Positions 55,901 to 63,643 of a stretch of 64,000 nucleotides of DNA are shown here, one piece after another. Position numbers and translations under genes: made by a program. Position 1 is the stretch's first letter, and each line of letters starts with the position of its first letter. The notes under the pieces are model-generated. The model ran no database searches. It was not told where the DNA came from and was given only the letters and a program-made list of their open reading frames with translations. The stretch comes from Flavobacterium praedii. GTDB taxonomy: Bacteria > Bacteroidota > Bacteroidia > Flavobacteriales > Flavobacteriaceae. The stretch covers positions 1,141,001 to 1,205,000 of the forward strand of contig NZ_CP113948.1 of the NCBI RefSeq assembly GCF_026810365.1. The letters are read 5' to 3'.

Positions 55901-57254
55901 TATTCCTCAAGAAGGATATGAACTTTTAATTCCATTGAATCGTAAGGGAAAATTAGAAAATGTATATTTCAATTTTGTTTATCAACCGTATCTTGATGCT
56001 GATGAAACCATTTTGGGTGTTACCATAATTGCTTATGAAGTAACGGCACATGTTAATCTGAAAGACGAATTAATTAAAGCGAGACGAATTGCAGAAGAAA
56101 AAACTAAGATTGCCGAAAATGCCTTAAAATCGAAGCAACAATTTTTATCGAATATGAGTCATGAGATTCGTACACCAATGAATGCAATAATTGGTTTTAC
56201 AAATGTGGCCCTAAAAACCGATTTGAATAAAGAACAAAAAGAATTTATCACCGCTATTAAATCTTCAGGAAGTGCGTTGATTGTTTTAATTAATGACATA
56301 CTTGACCTTGCCAAAGTAGATGCTGGTAAAATGACATTTGACAAAAAGTCTTTCAATATTTTAGAATCTATTGCTGATATCTTTTATTTATTTGAATCGA
56401 AATGTTCTGAGAAAAATATAAAATTAGAGCAACAATATGACAAACGAATTCCAGAATATATTGTAGGGGATTGTATGCGTTTACGTCAAATTATTTTAAA
56501 TTTAATAAGTAATGCAATCAAGTTTACTTCAAAAGGAAAAATTATATTGAGTGTTAAAATGTTGAATGAAGATTCCGAAAAAACTACAATTGAATTTACC
56601 CTAACCGATACCGGTATCGGAATTCCAAAAAACAAACTAGAACATATTTTTGATAATTTTGAGCAAGCCTCTACCGAAATTTCTAGGTTATACGGAGGCA
56701 CAGGTTTAGGACTTGCAATAGTCAAACAACTTGTTGAACACCAAGGCGGTACATTACTTGTAAAAAGCAAAGAAGGCAAAGGCTCCACTTTTGGATTTAT
56801 TATGGATTTTGAAAAACTTTGTGCCGAAATTCCGTTAGAAACAGAAAACTGTATCCATACGATTGAAGGAATAGAAAACATAAAAGTTTTAGTAGCCGAA
56901 GATATACCACTAAACCAACTATTAATTAAAATCATTTTAGAGGAATTTGGTTTCCAATGCGATATTGCCGAAAATGGAAAAGTAGCTATAAAAAAACTAA
57001 AAGAAAATAATTATGATATTATCCTAATGGACATTCTTATGCCCGAAATGAATGGTTTTGAGGCCACAGATTACATTCGGAATACTTTGAAATCTAAAAT
57101 TCCAATTATAGCGCTTACCGCAGATGTAACCACTGTTGATGTTCAAAAATCTAGAACCGTTGGAATGAATGATTACATCTCTAAGCCAATTGATGAAAAG
57201 CTTTTATATGAAAAAATCATTAAGCAACTCAAGAAATCAATACCTAAAAAATAG
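52914..57254 (+). CDS. CheB-CheR-PAS-histidine kinase-receiver fusion protein
   Basis: A 1446-residue soluble signalling protein. In order: a CheB methylesterase domain (VAIGASAGGLEA, FIYVQHLSPDH, ILSGSANDGTRGL; about 35-225); CheR N- and C-domains (FFRDAEPFLYL, IWVAACATGEEVYSIAMIL, CRNMLIYLD; about 245-520); and a region ending in a Glu/Ser/Asn-rich coiled coil (NEELQSANEEIVSSNEELQS, about 720-780). Two PAS domains follow (ILSTVHEPVLILDKN; MMLLQSPFSFAILKG). The HisKA His is His1083 (SHEIRTPMNAIIGF), then an ATPase domain, and a receiver with Asp1373 (LMDILMPEMNG). ATG 52914 is chosen over the upstream TTG at 52809. No chemoreceptor, flagellar or gliding chemotaxis gene is nearby. Confidence 0.9.
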   Translation: MKSIQNIDHNDLLTPIEETTIKFNKDISFNKTLTKKESVSKNEKKNESFTVVAIGASAGGLEAVTQLLKNISPTTGMAFIYVQHLSPDHKSLLDVLLSKVTQMEVQVIDNMEMMKPNNVYVIPNDKEIEVTDGHIKLVPRPINRTSNFSIDLLFSSLAETHHQNVIGIILSGSANDGTRGLKEIKQAGGITFAQDDSAKFSSMPKSAIAEGIVDFVLSPKEIGIELTRISQHPLQIIVPLKKTQETEIENSNPELKVILQLLHKNKKVDFSHYKMNTIKRRMLRRMLIHKIKTLKEYSEILTNQSNEIEILYQDLLINVTAFFRDAEPFLYLKKIIFPKLLEAKEAGETLRIWVAACATGEEVYSIAMILFEIQEKNRNNIPFQIFASDLSSDAIRIARIGEYSASQTQTVSPERLQRFFTKSKKKYRISKELRDVCVFAKHDILRDPPFSRMDFISCRNMLIYLDTIAQKKAISTFHYALNDGGCLMLGKSETIGTTAQLFTILDKKYKFYSRKKNSGLRTIPDLTSHLSHTTMPDKNTTPTATFKKTPSSVNGTIGIAFDAVLLDQHVPASVIINYDLEILQFRGSTSLYLQHSPGKASFNILKMAHIEITFELRNAIHHAIKTKLPIRKMGIEMNRNPIDNTIQIVNIEAIPLNIEGEEPLLIVIFTGYIQHETEEESIKGQQNNTIAKDRRIKKLEEELAAARADMGSITHDQEAANEELQSANEEIVSSNEELQSLNEELETSKEEIESTNEELVSSNQELQSRIQQVEELNHYNEAILSTVHEPVLILDKNIKIKSANKSFCKTFHVNEEECIGKSLYKLGNNQWNIQKLRELIEEIVPKNNRFHDFEVEHVFPVIGKKIMLLNAHRIIQARENEELIVLTIIDITDVRNLAIELQIKEKKVLEVQLEMGKKAIKSIEDSNKRYSMMLLQSPFSFAILKGKTMVISLANDSIKELWGKGNEVEGKSIFDVLPELKDGPIPKMLQEVYATGIPQEGYELLIPLNRKGKLENVYFNFVYQPYLDADETILGVTIIAYEVTAHVNLKDELIKARRIAEEKTKIAENALKSKQQFLSNMSHEIRTPMNAIIGFTNVALKTDLNKEQKEFITAIKSSGSALIVLINDILDLAKVDAGKMTFDKKSFNILESIADIFYLFESKCSEKNIKLEQQYDKRIPEYIVGDCMRLRQIILNLISNAIKFTSKGKIILSVKMLNEDSEKTTIEFTLTDTGIGIPKNKLEHIFDNFEQASTEISRLYGGTGLGLAIVKQLVEHQGGTLLVKSKEGKGSTFGFIMDFEKLCAEIPLETENCIHTIEGIENIKVLVAEDIPLNQLLIKIILEEFGFQCDIAENGKVAIKKLKENNYDIILMDILMPEMNGFEATDYIRNTLKSKIPIIALTADVTTVDVQKSRTVGMNDYISKPIDEKLLYEKIIKQLKKSIPKK

Positions 57255-57418
57255 GACATTGTAAAAAAGTGAATAATCAAATTACAACTAACTATTCATT
57301 ATGTACTTGCAATAAATAAATTAATAATCAGTGAATTATACAACAAATTAATAAAGTAGTATAACATCTTTTTTTGACTTGCTTACGACCTTTACTCTAT
57401 CTCTTAAACAAGAACAAC

Positions 57419-57985
57419 TTGAAATTATACATCAAATATATGGTAAGTAATCGCTGCAAAATGGCAGTGAAAGAAGAATTGAAAAAACTTGGCCTTCACT
57501 TTATAGTGGTAGATTTAGGCGAAGTGGAAATCATGGAAACTATTTCTATGTATCAACGCGAACAACTCAAATTGGCATTATTGGATTCTGGTTTAGAATT
57601 AATGGATGACAAAAGAGCCATGCTTATTGAGAAAATAAAAAATGTAATCATTGAATTGGTTCACCATACCGATGAAAATATTAAAATCAATTTTTCGGAC
57701 TATTTACATGAAAAATTAAATCACGATTACACCTATATGTCCAATCTTTTTTCGGAAGTACAAGGGACAACAATTGAACAATTTATCATCTCACACAAAA
57801 CCGAAAGAATCAAAGAGTTAATCATTTATGGCGAACTCAATATCACCGAAATTGCTTGGAAAATGGGATACAGTAGTGTAGCGCATTTATCGAGTCAGTT
57901 CAAGAAAGTTACCGGATTATCCCCTACCCATTTTAAAAAATTAAAAGACAAAAGACGAAGCCCAATTGAGGAAATCGGAAATTAA
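57419..57985 (+). CDS. AraC-family transcriptional regulator
   Basis: A 188-residue protein. I start it at the TTG at 57419, giving LYIKYMVSNRCKMAVKEEL, the standard N-terminus of this flavobacterial group. The first 65 residues form a small domain unlike cupin sensors. Residues about 85-180 contain two helix-turn-helix units (YMSNLFSEVQGTTIEQFII and ITEIAWKMGYSSVAHLSSQFKKVTGLSPTHF). It lies between two hybrid kinases on the same strand and is the only DNA-binding regulator in the block, so it may be their output, which is an inference. Confidence 0.85.
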   Translation: MKLYIKYMVSNRCKMAVKEELKKLGLHFIVVDLGEVEIMETISMYQREQLKLALLDSGLELMDDKRAMLIEKIKNVIIELVHHTDENIKINFSDYLHEKLNHDYTYMSNLFSEVQGTTIEQFIISHKTERIKELIIYGELNITEIAWKMGYSSVAHLSSQFKKVTGLSPTHFKKLKDKRRSPIEEIGN

Positions 57986-58044
57986 CGTAAGCATAGTTTT
58001 GGAAATCCAATCCTAATAATTAACAAACAATACCACGCCTCCCC

Positions 58045-60999
58045 ATGCAAGAATCACAATATGCCAGAAGTTTAATTGAAGCCAGTTTGGATCCTTTGAT
58101 AACCATAAGCACTGAAGGAAAAATTACGGATATGAATGAGGCGTTGACGCATATTACCGGAATATCTAGAGAAGAATTAACGGGTACTTATTTTAAGAAT
58201 TATTTTACAGAACCCAACAAAGCCCATGACGTTTATCAAGAAGTCTTCGACAAAAATTCTGTTTCAGATTCTCCACTTACCTTACGTCATATCAATGGTA
58301 CATTAACTGAAGTTCTCTTTAATGGATCTGTTTATAAAGATAATCAAGGAAATATAAAAGGAATTGTAATAGTGGCCCGAGACATTGCCGAGCAAAAATG
58401 GGCATTAGAATTGCGAAATGCGAACAAAGAATTGGCTTTTCAAAATGATGAAAAAGAGAAACGTGCCGATGAATTAGGCATTGCCAATAAAGAATTGGCT
58501 TTTCAAAATGAAGAAAAAGAAAAACGCGCGGCAGAATTAGGTATTGCCAACAAAGAACTGGCTTTCCAGAATGATGAAAAAGAGAAACGAGCCGATGAAT
58601 TAGGCATTGCTAATAAAGAATTGGCTTTTCAAAATGAAGAAAAAGAAAAACGTGCAGCAGAATTATTTATTGCCAATAAAGAGTTAGCCTATCAAAATGA
58701 TGAAAAAGAAAATAGAGCCGCAGAATTGGTCATTGCCAATGAAGAATTGGCCTATCAAAATAAAGTAAAAGAAAAAAGAGCTGCAGAATTAGTTATTGCA
58801 AATAAAGAATTAGCTTTTCAAAATGACGAAAAAGAAAAACGAGCAGACGAATTATATATAGCCAATAAAGAGCTTGTTTTTCAAACAGGTGAGAAAGAAA
58901 ATAGAGCTGCCGAACTCGTTATTGCAGATCTTGAACTCGAATTTCAAAATAAAGAAAAAGAAAAACGTGAAATTGCCAACAAAGAATTAGAGGCACATAG
59001 TTATTCGCTCAAATTAGCTTCCCAATATTCTTTGAGTTTAATTGAAGCCAGTCGGGATCCTTTATTTACCATTTCACCTAAAGGGAAAATTACGGATACT
59101 AATGATGCAACTGTACAAGTAACCGGTGTATCACGTGAAAATCTTATAAGTTCCGATTTTTTTGATTATTTCACCGAGCCCCAAAAAGCACGAGAAGGAT
59201 ATAAAAAAGTTTTTTCAAAAGGTTTTGTTGTTGATTATCCATTAACCATCATGGATGGAAAATTTACCGATGTGTTGTTCAACGGTTCGGTATACAAAGA
59301 TGATTTAGGAAATGTTGTAGGCGCTGTGATGGTTGCCAGAGATATTACGGAACAAAAAAGAATTGCAACAGAATTATTTGAAGCTAAGGTTTTTGCAGAA
59401 TTAGCTACAGCACTTGCCGAAGAAGCTAAGAGTAAAGCAGAATCTGCTACACAAATTGCCGAAAATGCAGTAAAAGCTAAACAGCAATTTCTATCAAATA
59501 TGAGTCATGAAATTCGGACTCCAATGAATGCAATAATTGGTTTTACAAAAGTAGTTTTGAAAACAGAATTAACCGCCAAGCAAAAAGAATATCTGATGGC
59601 AATAAAAATGAGTGGTGATGCTCTAATTGTACTGATAAATGACATCTTGGATTTAGCAAAGGTAGATGCTGGTAAAATGACGTTTGAACAAACTCCATTT
59701 AAAATACAAAAATCATTATCCTCGATGCTTCATTTATTTGAAACCAAAATCCAAGAAAAAAACTTAAAATTAGTATCGGATTATGATAACAATATTCCGG
59801 AAGTTTTATTGGGTGATCCGGTTAGATTGCATCAAATTATTTTAAATTTAGTAAGTAATGCAGTCAAATTTACAAATAAAGGTGTTATTACCGTAAGTGT
59901 TCATTTAATGTTTGAAGATGACGAAAAAGTCATAATTGAATTTGCCGTTAATGATACAGGGATAGGAATTTCGGACAATAAAATTGATCGGATTTTTGAA
60001 AATTTTCAGCAGGCATCAAGCGGAACTTCCCGATTATATGGAGGAACCGGACTTGGACTCGCTATTGTAAAACAATTGGTAGAATCGCAAGGGGGCAGTA
60101 TTAGTGTTAAAAGTAAAATAAATGAGTATTCTCGTTTTAGTTTTACTTTACCTTTTCTAAAAACAAAAAAAGAAGCAGCTATAGAAAACGAAATCATGGA
60201 ATTGGATAATAAAATTAAAGGTATTAGAGTATTGGTAGTAGAAGATATGGCTCTGAATCAGTTATTAATGAAAACAGTATTGGATGATTTCGGATTTGAA
60301 CGAGACATTGCTGAAAACGGAAAAATTGCCATCGAAAAACTCAAAACAAATCAATATGACATTGTATTGATGGACTTACAAATGCCTGAAATGAATGGTT
60401 TTGAAGCCACAGAATACATTCGGACAACGTTGAAATTGACTATTCCAATCATTGCATTAACTGCAGATGTAACTACGGTAGATTTGGCAAAATGCAAAGC
60501 TGTTGGCATGAATGATTACATTGCAAAACCTATTGACGAAAGAGTTTTGTATAGTAAAATTGTAAGTTTGATTCAAAAGCCACAAAATTCAATAGTAAAT
60601 ACGAATAAAACTCCTGAAATCACAATTGTTGAAAGAGAAAAATGCATTAATCTAGATTATTTGAATCATCGTACAAAATCCAATCCTAAATTGATGATCG
60701 AAATGATTGGCCTTTATTTGCAACAAACACCAGAACTCATCAATACCTTGAAAAAAAGCTTATTGAATCAAGATTGGAGTTTGCTAAATGCCGCCATTCA
60801 CAAAATGATTCCTTCTTTTTCAATTATGGGAATTCATTCCGATTTTGAAATTATGGCAAAAAAAATTCAGAAATTTGTAGTTATTCAGCAAAAAAATGAA
60901 GAAATGGAAGATATGGTTTTGCAACTTGAGAATGTATGCCTACAAGCCTGCAAAGAATTAGAGCTAGAATTAGAAATATTAAAAAAATCAATAAAATGA
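58045..60999 (+). CDS. PAS / 21-residue-repeat / hybrid histidine kinase with receiver and HPt
   Basis: A 984-residue soluble kinase. A PAS domain (SLIEASLDPLITISTEGKI, about 5-115) is followed by about nine copies of a 21-residue repeat (ANKELAFQNDEKEKRADELGI-like, about residues 126-310) forming a long coiled coil. A second PAS domain (SLIEASRDPLFTISPKGKI, about 331-445) follows. The HisKA His is His488 (SHEIRTPMNAIIGF), then the ATPase domain, a receiver with Asp777 (LMDLQMPEMNG) and a C-terminal HPt-like domain with His919 (AAIHKMIPSFSIMG). The HisKA-ATPase-REC part is closely similar to that of the kinase at 52914. Overlaps the next response regulator by 4 bp. Confidence 0.9.
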   Translation: MQESQYARSLIEASLDPLITISTEGKITDMNEALTHITGISREELTGTYFKNYFTEPNKAHDVYQEVFDKNSVSDSPLTLRHINGTLTEVLFNGSVYKDNQGNIKGIVIVARDIAEQKWALELRNANKELAFQNDEKEKRADELGIANKELAFQNEEKEKRAAELGIANKELAFQNDEKEKRADELGIANKELAFQNEEKEKRAAELFIANKELAYQNDEKENRAAELVIANEELAYQNKVKEKRAAELVIANKELAFQNDEKEKRADELYIANKELVFQTGEKENRAAELVIADLELEFQNKEKEKREIANKELEAHSYSLKLASQYSLSLIEASRDPLFTISPKGKITDTNDATVQVTGVSRENLISSDFFDYFTEPQKAREGYKKVFSKGFVVDYPLTIMDGKFTDVLFNGSVYKDDLGNVVGAVMVARDITEQKRIATELFEAKVFAELATALAEEAKSKAESATQIAENAVKAKQQFLSNMSHEIRTPMNAIIGFTKVVLKTELTAKQKEYLMAIKMSGDALIVLINDILDLAKVDAGKMTFEQTPFKIQKSLSSMLHLFETKIQEKNLKLVSDYDNNIPEVLLGDPVRLHQIILNLVSNAVKFTNKGVITVSVHLMFEDDEKVIIEFAVNDTGIGISDNKIDRIFENFQQASSGTSRLYGGTGLGLAIVKQLVESQGGSISVKSKINEYSRFSFTLPFLKTKKEAAIENEIMELDNKIKGIRVLVVEDMALNQLLMKTVLDDFGFERDIAENGKIAIEKLKTNQYDIVLMDLQMPEMNGFEATEYIRTTLKLTIPIIALTADVTTVDLAKCKAVGMNDYIAKPIDERVLYSKIVSLIQKPQNSIVNTNKTPEITIVEREKCINLDYLNHRTKSNPKLMIEMIGLYLQQTPELINTLKKSLLNQDWSLLNAAIHKMIPSFSIMGIHSDFEIMAKKIQKFVVIQQKNEEMEDMVLQLENVCLQACKELELELEILKKSIK
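58420..58990 (+). repeat. Tandem 63-bp coding repeat array
   Basis: Eight complete 63-bp units starting at 58420, a ninth shortened to 51 bp (58924-58974) and a last partial unit encode the ANKELAFQNxEKEKRAxEL repeats. Units 1/3 and 2/4 alternate (NDEKEKRADEL against NEEKEKRAAEL), indicating duplication of a 126-bp pair. Synonymous differences between units show the array is not very recent. Confidence 0.9.
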
Positions 61000-61430
61000 A
61001 TACCACCAATAAAATAAAACTGTTCTTGGTTGATGATGATGCTTTGTTCTTAAAATCTCTGGAAATTGAGTTCTTGGATCATGCCGATTTTGATATAGAA
61101 ACCTACTCTACTGGAGAACTTTGCTTGGCTAATCTAGCCAACAATCCCGATGTAATTATTTTGGATTACCATTTGGATGGAATTGATTTGAATGCAATAA
61201 ACGGTATTGATACTTTGGATAAAATAAAAGCATATAATTCTGAAATTGCGGTCATCATGTTATCCTCACAAGATAAAATAGAAGTTGCAATTGATTGTAT
61301 GCACCATCAAGCCTATGATTATGTAGTAAAAAGTGAAACTGCATTTGTGCGTTTGCAAAAAATAATTTCCTCGCTTTTTGAATTTAGAAAAATTAAAAAA
61401 GAACTTAATTGGTATATGGAAAGAATGTAA
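60996..61430 (+). CDS. Single-domain response regulator
   Basis: A 144-residue receiver. The ATG at 60996 overlaps the kinase stop (ATGA) and gives NTTNKIKLFLVDDDALF; upstream in-frame codons lie inside the kinase gene. Phospho-acceptor Asp57 (IILDYHLDG), Ser in IMLSSQD, switch lysine in YVVKSE, and a basic C-terminal helix (FEFRKIKKELNWYMERM). No DNA-binding domain. It probably receives phosphate from the HPt of the overlapping kinase. Confidence 0.88.
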   Translation: MNTTNKIKLFLVDDDALFLKSLEIEFLDHADFDIETYSTGELCLANLANNPDVIILDYHLDGIDLNAINGIDTLDKIKAYNSEIAVIMLSSQDKIEVAIDCMHHQAYDYVVKSETAFVRLQKIISSLFEFRKIKKELNWYMERM

Positions 61431-61442
61431 AAAACATTTAAA

Positions 61443-61793
61443 ATGAAAAATAAAGCACAAAATTCAAAACAAGGTATTCTTCCTAAAGAAAAAGAAGAAC
61501 CTTATACATTATCAGATTATCCGGAAACTGAAGATATTTATAACCAATTACACAAAGAATCTGATGTAGATCCGGAGGATATTTCTAAAATGAAAGAAAT
61601 CCAAAAAATCCAACCCGTTGAAAAAAGAAATGAGAAAGATTTCAATGACGATAAAACAGGTAGTGATTTAGATATTCCAGGTTCGGAACTAGACGATATT
61701 CAAGAAGAAATTGGTAATGAAGATGAAGAAAACAACTATTACAGTTTAGGTGGAGATGATCACAACGATTTGGATGAAGATCTACAAGAATAA
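61443..61793 (+). CDS. Acidic hypothetical protein
   Basis: A 116-residue, highly charged, probably disordered protein (starts MKNKAQNSKQGILPKEKEEP; ends in an Asp/Glu/Asn-rich tail). No signal peptide or hydrophobic core. It follows the response regulator by 12 bp, so it may be in the same transcript. Similar acidic proteins occur near stress genes in flavobacteria; function unknown. Confidence 0.65.
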   Translation: MKNKAQNSKQGILPKEKEEPYTLSDYPETEDIYNQLHKESDVDPEDISKMKEIQKIQPVEKRNEKDFNDDKTGSDLDIPGSELDDIQEEIGNEDEENNYYSLGGDDHNDLDEDLQE

Positions 61794-61837
61794 AAACAAA
61801 AGTACAAACGCCTATAAATTATTTAAAAATTAAAATT

Positions 61838-62032
61838 ATGAATATCAAAAGAATTTTTGGTGCATTATTGACAGCTCTAGGAATTGGAGGACTAATCTAT
61901 GATGCAGTTATATTTACTAATACATCAGGAAGTGACAGAGATATAAAAGCACTTGTTATTTTTGGTGTTTTGGGAACGGTTTTCTTTATGGCTGGCATTA
62001 GTTTAATCCGAACCACAAAAGATGAATCATAA
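61838..62032 (+). CDS. Small membrane protein
   Basis: A 64-residue protein with two hydrophobic helices (IFGALLTALGIGGLIYDAVIF and VIFGVLGTVFFMAGISLI) joined by a short charged loop with GSDRDIK. Probably a two-pass inner-membrane protein. No named family; spaced 44 bp after the acidic protein. Confidence 0.65.
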   Translation: MNIKRIFGALLTALGIGGLIYDAVIFTNTSGSDRDIKALVIFGVLGTVFFMAGISLIRTTKDES

Positions 62033-62596
62033 ATTTGTCAACTTATTACCACTTCCTCAAAAATAAATGGCAATAAAAAAAATACTTTTTCTGATTTGCC
62101 AGGTTGGCACAATGGCATCAAGAACATAGAAGTTTTCCAACCTTCCGTCTATGACCAACGAAATGGTACACGAGCTTGATACCCATTAATCAGTGATTGT
62201 ATTTCTTTTTTGAACTATTTACACTTCCAAATTTGTCACCTAAACACTTGTAATTCATTCCCATAAAATTTAAATTCTAATAATGAATGACCGTCTTGGT
62301 CTAGCTAATGGAATTTAGCAACCTACTATTTTTTCTACTTTAAAATAACAATACTAGTTCTCTTTAACATCTTCTATTCTACTTCTATTCAGTTTTGTTT
62401 TAGTTTATCATAAATCACAAAATATTGATTTTAAACAAATTAAACAGCCCAAAGAACTGTAAATTCTATAATTATTATCAAAAGTTATGTAACCCAATTT
62501 CCTTCTCAAGTTACCATCTTTGTGTTGTACTATTTTCTGAATTTGGATTGACTAAATCAGAAAAATTAAATTAACAAATATAAAACACAAGAAAAT
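62033..62596. other. 560-bp intergenic region with a possible gene remnant
   Basis: No start-to-stop gene is convincing. A 30-codon open stretch at 62087-62179 reads like protein (FSDLPGWHNGIKNIEVFQPS) but lacks a start and ends in TGA, so it may be a decayed gene fragment. The rest is A/T-rich; the dps promoter should lie near 62510-62560 but I cannot fix it. Confidence 0.35.
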
Positions 62597-63070
62597 ATGG
62601 AACCACAAATTGGAATTAGTAAACAAAATTTACAAAAAAGCATTGCATTTCTATCTTCAATTTTGGCAGATGAAATGACACTGTACATTAAAATTAGAAA
62701 ATTTCATTGGAATGTATCGGGTAATAGTTTTATGGAATTGCATAAATTATTCGAAAACCAATACAAACAATTGGAAGCATCAATTGATGAAATTGCAGAA
62801 CGCATCAGTAAATTGGGCGGTAAAACAATTGGTACTATGAAAGAGTTTTCGGAACTAACCAGACTCAAAGAAAATCCAAATCAGTATCCTTCACAAAAAG
62901 ATATGATTCTTGAACTGTTAGAAGACCAAGAAACTGTAATTGTTCAATTGAGAGAAGATATTAAAGTGTGTTCTGTAGAAAATAAAGATGCTGGTTCGGC
63001 TGATTTTATGACTGGATTGATGGAAGAACATGAAACTATGGCTTGGATACTTAGGCGATATTTGAGTTAG
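62597..63070 (+). CDS. dps: Dps-family DNA-protecting ferritin
   Basis: A 157-residue ferritin-like protein. The ferroxidase-site segment is conserved (KFHWNVSGNSFMELHKLFENQY, then EASIDEIAERISKLGG), as are the C-terminal helices (GLMEEHETMAWILRRYLS). Dps dodecamers oxidise and store iron with peroxide and protect DNA in starvation or oxidative stress. It lies in a run of small stress-type genes on the plus strand. Confidence 0.93.
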   Translation: MEPQIGISKQNLQKSIAFLSSILADEMTLYIKIRKFHWNVSGNSFMELHKLFENQYKQLEASIDEIAERISKLGGKTIGTMKEFSELTRLKENPNQYPSQKDMILELLEDQETVIVQLREDIKVCSVENKDAGSADFMTGLMEEHETMAWILRRYLS

Positions 63071-63098
63071 TACAATACTAAAGTTTAAAATTATTAAA

Positions 63099-63272
63099 AT
63101 GAAAAAAGTAGAAGAAAAATTGATGTCCAGTTCTAAAAGTAATTGCAAAGTAGGGAAAATTACGGTTCCCAAAAATGGAGCAGGTGATTCATGTGTTTTA
63201 CAAATTGATTTTAAAACAGCTGATTTCAAAAAATCAAATATTGCTTTTACGGAAAAGGCAAAAAATCTCTAG
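63099..63272 (+). CDS. Small hypothetical protein (57 aa)
   Basis: An open frame from ATG 63099 to TAG 63272 encoding MKKVEEKLMSSSKSNCKVGK and more, with a beta-type core (ITVPKNGAGDSCVLQIDF). It is 28 bp after dps. Coding is supported by spacing and composition; no family recognised. Confidence 0.5.
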   Translation: MKKVEEKLMSSSKSNCKVGKITVPKNGAGDSCVLQIDFKTADFKKSNIAFTEKAKNL

Positions 63273-63309
63273 AAATCAATTTATCATATAATCTTTAAAA
63301 ATAATAGAC

Positions 63310-63570
63310 ATGTATCATATTTCAATTATATCCTCAAGTATCAGGACTGATCGAAAAAGTAATACTGTTGCATTGTACTTGAAAAAGTTTGTAGTTGAAC
63401 ACAAATTAGCTACAGTTGAAATAGTAGATTTAAAAACCTATAATTTTCCATTATTTGAAGAACAATTACAATTTCAAGAAAAACCAGCAGCTATTTTTAT
63501 TAAAAAATTACTTTGTTCCATTAAATTGGTTAAAAAAGAGTTGTATCCATCGGATGTAATTCAATTTTAA
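63310..63570 (+). pseudogene. NAD(P)H-dependent FMN reductase, truncated
   Basis: The first ~60 residues (MYHISIISSSIRTDRKSNTV, then ATVEIVDLKTYNFPLFEE) match the N-terminus of flavodoxin-like NADPH-dependent FMN reductases, including the phosphate-binding SSSIRTDRKS loop. Such enzymes are normally about 180 residues; this frame ends at 86. The last ~25 residues (IFIKKLLCSIKLVKKELYPSD) are unlike the family, and the GxxxxTPEYN half is absent downstream. The gene therefore appears broken by deletion or frameshift. Confidence 0.75.
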
Positions 63571-63583
63571 AAATAAAAACAAC

Positions 63584-63633
63584 AATTCGAGTGTTATCAC
63601 GCGTGAATTTTCAGGCAAGATAACACTCGAATT
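63584..63633 (+). terminator. 15-bp perfect inverted repeat, possible terminator
   Basis: AATTCGAGTGTTATC (63584-63598) is mirrored exactly at 63619-63633, around a 20-nt loop. Only TT(CATTT) follows, so termination would be weak. It lies 11 bp before the AI-2E transporter ATG and could affect that gene instead. Confidence 0.5.
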
Positions 63634-63643
63634 TTCATTTAAA

